Assembly (NCBI GenBank): GCA_947474875.1 | Contig: CANJKY010000162.1 | Coordinates: 1 to 7,419, forward strand | Source: Gemmataceae bacterium | Lineage (GTDB): Bacteria; Planctomycetota; Planctomycetia; Gemmatales; Gemmataceae | Reading direction: 5' to 3' | Length of the DNA: 7,419 nt | Shown: piece after piece, positions 1 to 6,100 of the stretch | Layout of the letters: each line of letters starts with the position of its first letter | How positions within the stretch are numbered: position 1 is the stretch's first letter | Translations under genes and position numbers: made by a program | The notes under the pieces: generated by a model | Seen by the model: the letters and a program-made list of their open reading frames with translations, nothing else | The model's database searches: none | Told to the model about the DNA's origin: nothing

Positions 1-911
1 AGCTGTTCCTGGTGCTGTTCTTCGTCCACGTGCGGCTCAACCTGCCGGAGGTGTTCGTCGGGCAGATGGTGCGGTACTGGACGTTCCTGGTCATGCTGCT
101 GGCGTTCGTCTGGGTCGGGCTGGCCGACCTGTTCGAGCGGCGGCGGGCGGTGGTACTAGCCCGGCCGATGCGGCGGACCGGGGTGCTGCTGCCGCTCATC
201 CCGCTGGTCGCGTTCTGGGCGAAACCGCCGGCGGGGGTGCTGGAGTTCGCCGACGCCCGCGCCCCCGGCGTCCGGCCGTTCCTCGGCTACCTGGAGAAGC
301 TGCCCCAGCACTTCGACGCCTACTCCGGGCTGTGGCTGCTGGCGGGCACCCTGTACGGGCTGATCGCCCTGTCCCGGCGGTCGTTCGGGTGGGCGCTGCT
401 GGCGGCGCTAGCCGCCAACGCCGGGGTGTGGTCGCTGCTCGCGCACACCGGCGTGTCGGCGGCGGCCCACCCACAGGTGTGGGTGATCCCGCTGGCGCTC
501 ATCGTCCTGGTGTCCGAGCACGTGAACCGCCGCGAACTACGGGCGGATGTGGCGGCCGGCTTGCGGTATCTGGGCGTCGGCCTGATCTACGGGTCATCCG
601 CCGCCGACCTGTTCATCGCCGGGGTGGGCGAGACGTGGTGGCTGCCGGTGGTGCTGGCGGTGCTGTGCCTGGGCGGGATGCTGACCGGCATCCTGCTGCG
701 GGTGCGGGCGTTCCTGTTCCTCGGGGCCGGGTTCCTGGCGCTGGACGTGTTCGCCATGATCTGGCACGCGGCGGTAGACCGCGCCCACACGTGGGTGTGG
801 TACGCCTCCGGGGTGGCTCTCGGGGCGGTCATCCTGGCCCTGTTCGCGGTGTTCGAGAAGCGGCGGAACGACGTGCTGGCGGTAGTCGACCGGGTGCGGC
901 AATGGGACTGA
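1..911 (+). CDS. Multi-pass membrane protein, C-terminal part (5' end outside window)
   Basis: The reading frame is open to the left edge (first full codon at 3) and ends with TGA at 909-911, so about 303 residues are visible and the true start is upstream. The GTG at 12 lies inside a hydrophobic segment and is unlikely to be a real start. I count nine or ten hydrophobic helices, at roughly 3-40, 75-131, 180-221, 330-374, 387-443, 477-518, 567-623, 636-698, 705-767 and 792-854. A basic tail follows (EKRRNDVLAVVDRVRQWD), placing the C-terminus in the cytoplasm by the positive-inside rule. I see no catalytic motif. The ending resembles large uncharacterised planctomycete membrane proteins that I recall, but I cannot assign a function. 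It is separated from the next gene by 223 bases, so co-transcription is uncertain. Confidence 0.85.
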   Translation, partial: LFLVLFFVHVRLNLPEVFVGQMVRYWTFLVMLLAFVWVGLADLFERRRAVVLARPMRRTGVLLPLIPLVAFWAKPPAGVLEFADARAPGVRPFLGYLEKLPQHFDAYSGLWLLAGTLYGLIALSRRSFGWALLAALAANAGVWSLLAHTGVSAAAHPQVWVIPLALIVLVSEHVNRRELRADVAAGLRYLGVGLIYGSSAADLFIAGVGETWWLPVVLAVLCLGGMLTGILLRVRAFLFLGAGFLALDVFAMIWHAAVDRAHTWVWYASGVALGAVILALFAVFEKRRNDVLAVVDRVRQWD

Positions 912-943
912 CGCGAAATTCCAGAAACCGGAAACTCCGATTA

Positions 944-961
944 CCACCGTAACCGCGGTGG
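944..961 (+). repeat. 6-bp GC-rich inverted repeat 33 bases after the stop codon
   Basis: CCACCG at 944-949 pairs perfectly with CGGTGG at 956-961 around a 6-base loop. Its place shortly after the end of the membrane protein gene would suit a transcription terminator. No T tract follows, so a classical intrinsic terminator is not supported. It could be a 3' stabilising hairpin or chance. Confidence 0.3.
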
Positions 962-1019
962 GTTCGGCACGGAATGCATGAGACTTCGCTCTGGGATAAG
1001 AACGAAAGCACTTTCAAGC

Positions 1020-1042
1020 CGGACGTCAAAACTGGTCGTCCG
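1020..1042 (+). repeat. Overlapping inverted repeats upstream of the sigma factor gene
   Basis: CGGACG at 1020-1025 pairs with CGTCCG at 1037-1042 around an 11-base spacer. The right arm also belongs to a second near-palindrome, GGTCGTCCGACC at 1034-1045. Overlapping dyads about 100 bases upstream of a regulatory gene could be an operator. In DNA of this GC content 6-bp dyads also arise by chance, so this is only a candidate. Confidence 0.25.
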
Positions 1043-1057
1043 ACCGCTAACGGCTGT

Positions 1058-1088
1058 CGCCCCGATCCCGGCGGATTTTGGTTTTTTT
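1058..1088 (+). terminator. Weak intrinsic-terminator-like structure
   Basis: CGCC at 1058-1061 pairs with GGCG at 1070-1073 around an 8-base loop. ATTTTGG and then seven consecutive T residues (1082-1088) follow. The T tract is striking in such GC-rich DNA, but the stem is only four base pairs. It might end transcripts of the upstream membrane protein gene, or act as an attenuator in the sigma factor leader if the promoter is further upstream. Confidence 0.25.
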
Positions 1089-1134
1089 GTCGGCATTTCG
1101 GGCGGGGCGGGATTTATCTTCCCCAGATCTGATC

Positions 1135-3087
1135 ATGAGCCGTCTCACGCCCGAGTGGTGGAACCGGCCGCTCCACCTCGACCCGATCGAACTGGATGCC
1201 GTGTGGGCCGCGTTCCGCGACCACGCGGACCCGTCCGCTCTGCGCGCCATCCTGGACCGGATCGGTCCGCGGCTGTTCGACCGCTGCCGGCTGGTCACCG
1301 GCGACCGCCAGTTGGCCGAGGACGCCCTGCAGGACGCGCTGGTGCGGCTGTCCGCCGCCCGCCACCGGGTGCGGACGTACCCGCAGGCGGTGGCCTGGCT
1401 GTACCGCACCGCCACCAACGCCGCCCGCCAGATCGTCCGCGGGCGGCGGCGGGCCGACCGCCGCACACGTCAGGCCGCCCAGTCGGAGATGCAGGTGACC
1501 CCGACTGACCCGGCTGTGGCGGCGGAACTGACGGCCGCGGTGTCGCGGGCGGTGGTCGAACTGCCGGAGAGCGAGCGGCGGGCGATCGAGCTGGTGTACT
1601 ACGAGCGGATGACCCACGCCGACGCCGCGGCCGCGCTCGGCTGGTCCCGCGGGAGCGTGGGCACGTACGTGGCCCGCGGCCTGCGGCGGCTGGAGCGGGT
1701 ACTGACCCGGCGGGGAGTGGCCGTGGTGGCCGGGCCGGTGTTGGTCGCGGCCCTGGAGACACCGCCGGCGGTACGGGCGGGCGACTGGGCGGGCGTGTTC
1801 ACGCGCGTGTTCGCAGCCGTGGACGCCAGTCAGGGGGTTCCGGCCACAGGCGGGCTGGTCTTGTCCAGAGGGTGGCTGACGATCGGGCTACCGGTGGTGG
1901 TGGCGTGCACGGGCCTGGTCGTGGGAGGAGTGGCGATCGGGTGGCAGACCCCCGAGCCCGTTAGTCCCGCACCGACCGTGGGTTCGGCGGAGTTGCCCGA
2001 GACGCTCCAAGAGCGGAACACCCGGATCACCCGGGACGTGCTCGCGCCCCAACTCCGCGACCAACTCCAGCGGTTCTACCCGCCCCCCCACGAGGTCGCG
2101 GTGGTTCGCGTCCAGGCGGTCGGGTCGGAGGTCGAGGTCGAGTTCCGGGTCACCCCGCCCGTACCGGCCACGTCGGGCCTCGCGTCCCGCCTGCGGGGGC
2201 GGTACTGCATGGTCCTGCGCCGCCTGGCGGTGTACGGCCAGCCGCACGGCGAAACGCGGTGGTACTGGATGGACCCGGACAAGCCGCTGGCCGTGCAGTT
2301 TCCGATCCCGTTCGGGCTGAAAACGGAAGTCGTCCGCGGGAGGGAAGAGTTCGCCGCGGCGGAGAGGCTGTTCGCCCAACTCCCCCCGGACGCTCGGGCC
2401 GAGCCGGACCAGGTGCGGACGCTGTTCGGGGTGGGGGGGGCGGTCCGCCTGCCGACCGAGTCGCGGGGCGTGTCCGGGTTTCCCGGCGGGCTGGTGGCGG
2501 CGACGGCGGACGGCGGCCTGTTCGTCCGCGACGCGGCCGGCCGGTGGCGGGCCGCGGGTCCATGTCCGGGGTGGGGGCCAGTGGTCGCGGACGGTCGGGT
2601 GTACTGCTTCAACGCCGGCGGCATCCAGAGCCGGCCGCTCGACAGGCCGGATGCCCGGTGGGAGAAGTGGGGCGAAACACCACCCCTGCGGCCGGGCGAG
2701 CCGAGACACGGCCACCTGTTCGTCTCGGGCGAGCGGGTGTGCATGACCATCGACCCACAAGGCGTCGCGTTCCGGCCCCTGAACGACCCGACGGCCGGGT
2801 GGGAGCGGAGCGGCCACTCCCTGGGGCCGCACTCCGTCGTCGAAGTCGGCGAGACGCTCTTCGGTACGGACGGCAAGCGGCTGTACAAGCGGCCGGCAGC
2901 ACACCCCGACGCGGGATGGGTGCTGGCCGGCCCGTGGCCGACCGACGACGACCGGCTGGTCGCCGACGGAGACCGCCTGCTGGCGTACACCTGGGGACCA
3001 GGCCCGATCTACGCCCGCCCGGCCGCGGCCGGCCCCGACGTGCCGTGGGAAGAAGTCGGCCGCGTCCGCGACCCGTACCAGCGGTGA
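1135..3087 (+). CDS. ECF-type sigma factor with transmembrane anchor and C-terminal beta-propeller-like domain
   Basis: The product is 650 residues, over three times the length of a simple ECF sigma factor. Sigma region 2 spans about residues 45-106 (core binding in GDRQLAEDALQDALVRL, then YPQAVAWLYRTATNAARQ for -10 recognition). Region 4 spans about 139-190 (LPESERRAIELVYYERMTHA, then the AAALGWSRGSVGTYVARGL helix-turn-helix). A short hydrophobic stretch at 194-207 is followed by one clear transmembrane helix at about 247-270. Residues 286-440 form a domain I do not recognise, and 449-645 hold five repeats ending in a conserved Trp and usually Gly. The sigma part must be cytoplasmic, so the C-terminal 380 residues should lie across the membrane. 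ATG 1135 is chosen because sigma homology begins soon after. An upstream in-frame TTG at 1078 would add 19 low-complexity residues from intergenic-looking DNA. No Shine-Dalgarno sequence is visible before ATG 1135. Planctomycetes are known for ECF sigma factors with such extensions. No anti-sigma gene is adjacent, so the fused domain may take that role (inference). Target promoters are unknown. Confidence 0.9.
   Translation: MSRLTPEWWNRPLHLDPIELDAVWAAFRDHADPSALRAILDRIGPRLFDRCRLVTGDRQLAEDALQDALVRLSAARHRVRTYPQAVAWLYRTATNAARQIVRGRRRADRRTRQAAQSEMQVTPTDPAVAAELTAAVSRAVVELPESERRAIELVYYERMTHADAAAALGWSRGSVGTYVARGLRRLERVLTRRGVAVVAGPVLVAALETPPAVRAGDWAGVFTRVFAAVDASQGVPATGGLVLSRGWLTIGLPVVVACTGLVVGGVAIGWQTPEPVSPAPTVGSAELPETLQERNTRITRDVLAPQLRDQLQRFYPPPHEVAVVRVQAVGSEVEVEFRVTPPVPATSGLASRLRGRYCMVLRRLAVYGQPHGETRWYWMDPDKPLAVQFPIPFGLKTEVVRGREEFAAAERLFAQLPPDARAEPDQVRTLFGVGGAVRLPTESRGVSGFPGGLVAATADGGLFVRDAAGRWRAAGPCPGWGPVVADGRVYCFNAGGIQSRPLDRPDARWEKWGETPPLRPGEPRHGHLFVSGERVCMTIDPQGVAFRPLNDPTAGWERSGHSLGPHSVVEVGETLFGTDGKRLYKRPAAHPDAGWVLAGPWPTDDDRLVADGDRLLAYTWGPGPIYARPAAAGPDVPWEEVGRVRDPYQR
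2479..3069 (+). repeat. Five beta-propeller-like protein repeats in the sigma factor C-terminus
   Basis: Residues 449-645 of the sigma factor contain five units of about 38-47 residues. Each holds a hydrophobic strand with small turns (for example VVADGRVYCF, LFVSGERVCM, LVADGDRLLA). Each then has a strand ending in RPL or RPA, a short Pro/Asp/Ala turn, and a closing strand with a conserved Trp. The closing motifs are RWRAAG, RWEKWG, GWERSG, GWVLAG and PWEEVG, with Trp at residues 471, 509, 556, 595 and 638. This resembles WD40-like or other propeller blades. Five visible blades may form a small propeller, or further blades may hide in the divergent middle domain. Ligand unknown. Confidence 0.65.
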
Positions 3088-3135
3088 CCCGCCCACACCG
3101 CGTCCGTGCTCGAAGTTTTGCAGTCTCGTGAGTCC

Positions 3136-3146
3136 CTCCGACGGAG
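3136..3146 (+). promoter_or_regulatory. Shine-Dalgarno sequence inside a small palindrome, before ATG 3154
   Basis: GGAG at 3143-3146 sits 7 bases before ATG 3154 and decides the start of the giant surface protein. It is the right arm of the palindrome CTCCG-A-CGGAG (3136-3146). In RNA, CTCC could pair with GGAG around a 3-base loop and partly mask the ribosome-binding site. The hairpin is short, so control by this structure is speculative. Confidence 0.5.
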
Positions 3147-3153
3147 TCGCCCA

Positions 3154-6100
3154 ATGTTTCGCAACTGGTTCGCCTCAATCCCCGGTCTGCGGCCAGCGGT
3201 GTCCCGACACGACCGCCGCTCGGTACGTCCCACAGGGGCTACTCGATCTCTTTTAGAAGTGGAGGCGCTTGAAGACCGTTCGGTCCCAGCCGCGGCCGGA
3301 TCCCTGGATCCGACCTTCGGCACGGGCGGCCGGGTTACGACGGACTTCCAATTGCGAAGGCCGTCCTCGGACGAGGGCCGATCCGTCGCAGTACAGCCCG
3401 ACGGCAAGGTGGTGGTCCTCGGCTCGACGGGGCAGTCGGGCACCGGGCGAGATTTCGCCGTCCTCCGCTACCTGCCCACCGGCACCCTGGACCCCTCGTT
3501 CGGCTCGGGCGGCAAGGTGATCGTTCCGTTCGGACCCGGTGCTGACACCGGGTCCGGCGTGGTTCTGCAGGGGGGAAAGATCCTCGTCGTCGGCTCCTCG
3601 TACCAGGGGGGAGCCACCGGCTACGACTTCGCGGTCGCCCGGTTGAACAGCGACGGCAGCCTGGACACGTCATTCGGGAGTGGCGGCAAGCGGTTCATCG
3701 ATTTTGGGTCACTCAATGATCGTGGGCAGGGCATGACCCTACAGGGCGACAAAATCGTCGTGGTTGGGACAACCACCCAGGCCGCGACCGGCGATGACTT
3801 CGCCATCGCCCGGCTGAACTCCGACGGCAGCCTCGACGGCGCGTTCGGGACCGGCGGGCTCAAGACCATCGATTTCCTGTCTTCGAAGCAGCAAGACACT
3901 GCGTTGGCCGTAGCCATTCAGGGCGACAAGATCGTCGTCGCGGGGTCCTCCAACGTCCCCTACTTCCGGGAATCCGCATCGGTCTTTTCGGCGGCGCGGT
4001 TGAACGGCGACGGCAGTTTCGACACCTCGTTCGGCAACGGGAGTGGCCGGATCGCCATGTCGCCCGAGTTCATGCCGGGATTCTGCAAGTCCGTGGTGAT
4101 CCTGAGCGACAAGATCCTGTTAGGAGGCGCGGGAGACCCGACGTATCACTCCATCGCGCTCACCCGCCTCGTCAGCAACGGGGAGGTGGACACCACCTTC
4201 GGTTCCGGCGGCCGGACCGTCTACAACTATGGCCCCGGCCTGTACGAGGGCGAGGTTGGTCCGATCGCCATGCAGGGGGACAAGATCGTCGCCGTGTGCA
4301 GCACGGCGCAAGGCGGGACGCGGGGGATAGACTTCGGGGTCGCCCGCTTCAACGCCAACGGCAGCCTCGACACCTCATTCGGCAGCGCGGGCCGGCGGAC
4401 GATCAGCTTCGACACCGGGAGTGAGTACGCCTGGAGCGTCGCCGTGCAACCGGACGGCAAGATCGTCGCGGCCGGCTACTCGGACAACGCGGAGGGCGAC
4501 TTCGCCGTGGCGCGGCTCACGAGCAACGGCAGCCTCGACCCGACCTTCTCATCTGACGGGAAGGACGTGACCGACATCGGGCGATCGGCGGACGAACTCG
4601 TGGACGGTTCCCAGTCGGTCGCGGTGCAACCGGACGGGAAGATCGTCGTCCTTGGCTCCGCCTACACCGGGCCTGTGACCGGGCAGGACTTCGCGGTCGC
4701 CCGGTATCTCTCCGACGGCGCTCTCGACCCGACCTTCGGCGTGAACGGGCGGGTGACGCTCGACTTCGGGTCGCAGTTCGACGCCGGCTGGGGCGTCGCG
4801 GTCGCGCCCAACGGGAAGATCGTCCTGGTCGGCTATTCGGCCGTGAGCACCGGGCAGGACTTCGCCATCGCCGTCCTGAACCCCGACGGCAGTCCCGACG
4901 CGGGGTTCGGCCCCGGTGGCCGGCGGTTGGTCAACGTGCTGGAGTACGACCGCGGCCGCGGCGTGGCGGTGTGGAACAACAAGATCATCCTGACCGGCAG
5001 CTCGATTGACACCTCGGCCGACCCGTACACGTCCTGGGATCTCGCCGTTTTGCGCCTCAATTTCGACGGCACTCCCGACACCTCCTTCAACGGCACCGGC
5101 CGGACGGTGCTCGACTTCGGGGGCACGTACGATGCGGGGTGGGGTGTGGTCGTGCAACCCGACGGCAAGATCGCCGTGGCCGGCAGTACGGGCAGCGATT
5201 TCCTCGTAGTCCGGCTCAATCCCAACGGGAGTCTCGATCCGACCTTCAACGGCACCGGGAAGACGACCATCGACTTCGGCTCCGGAGACACCGGCTACAG
5301 CATCGCGCTGGACGGGACCAAGCTCGTCGTCGCCGGACAGACGTGGCAGGCGGGAACCGGCCAGGACTTCGCCGTGACCCGAATCAACGGCGACGGCACG
5401 CTGGACACCACGTTCGGGATCGGGGGGCGAGCGACGGTCGACTTCGGCTCGACGGACGATTTCGGTCTGAGCGTGGCCGTGCAAGGAGACAAGATTGTCG
5501 TCGCCGGTCGTTCGCAGCAAGGAGCCGCCACCGGCTGGGACTTCGCGGTGGCGCGACTGAACGGCGACGGCGATCTCGACACGGCCTTCAACGGCACCGG
5601 CAAGGCGACGGTGGACTTCGGCTCGCCGACGGACCTCGGGGGCGGGGTCGCGATCCAGGGGAAGAACATCATCCTCGCGGGACAAACGCTCCAGCCCGGG
5701 ACCGGTGGAGACTTCGCACTGGCCCGGCTGGTGGGAAATTCCGTGCCGATCGCCCGGATCGGCGGACCCTACAGTGTCCTCGAAGGCGGCAGCATTGTCC
5801 TGAACGGGTCCGGCAGCAGCGACCCGGACGACGACCCGCTCACCTACGAGTGGGACCTGGACGGCGACGGCGAGTTCGACGACGCCACCGGCACCAGCAC
5901 GACGTTCTCCGCCGCCCTGCTCGACGGGTACCCCGGGGCGACCCGCACCGTCTGGCTGCGCGTCACCGACACATCCGGTGCGAGTGCCATCAACTCGGCG
6001 ACAGTGAACATCCTGAACGCCAACCCGATTCCGTCGATCGACTCGGTCGGCGACGTTCGCGTCGAGGGCACGGCGATCGCCGTCACCGGGACGGCTACGG

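Larger units (their letters stand above)
912..1134. other. Intergenic region with short inverted repeats and a T-rich stretch
   Basis: This 223-base gap separates the membrane protein from the sigma factor. It contains three small structures: a 6-bp inverted repeat at 944-961, a 6-bp inverted repeat at 1020-1042, and a weak hairpin followed by T-rich sequence at 1058-1088. It is visibly richer in A and T than the flanking genes, as expected for a regulatory region. I looked for paired -35/-10 boxes of the housekeeping type and for a GGAAC/CGTC pair of the ECF type, and found none with acceptable spacing. The sigma factor promoter probably lies here, but I cannot place it. Confidence 0.5.

Noticed and set aside
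332..952. 206-codon + strand open frame inside the membrane protein
   Set aside because: Arg/Gly-rich translation without hydrophobic helices; the overlapping frame gives a coherent membrane protein.
1078..1134. TTG 1078 as start of the sigma factor
   Set aside because: It begins in the T-rich, terminator-like stretch and adds residues without sigma similarity. ATG 1135 fits the family better.
1888..3096. 402-codon minus-strand open frame opposite the sigma factor C-terminus
   Set aside because: Shadow of the sigma factor gene; no recognisable motif, and the + strand frame carries regular propeller-like repeats.
3106..3153. GTG 3106 as start of the surface protein
   Set aside because: No good ribosome-binding site before it, and the extra 16 residues look like translated leader. 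ATG 3154 has GGAG at 7 bases.
3304..5739. Regularly spaced repeats as a CRISPR array
   Set aside because: The periodicity of about 174 bases is at protein level in a continuous reading frame, with diverged DNA and no short identical repeats with unique spacers.
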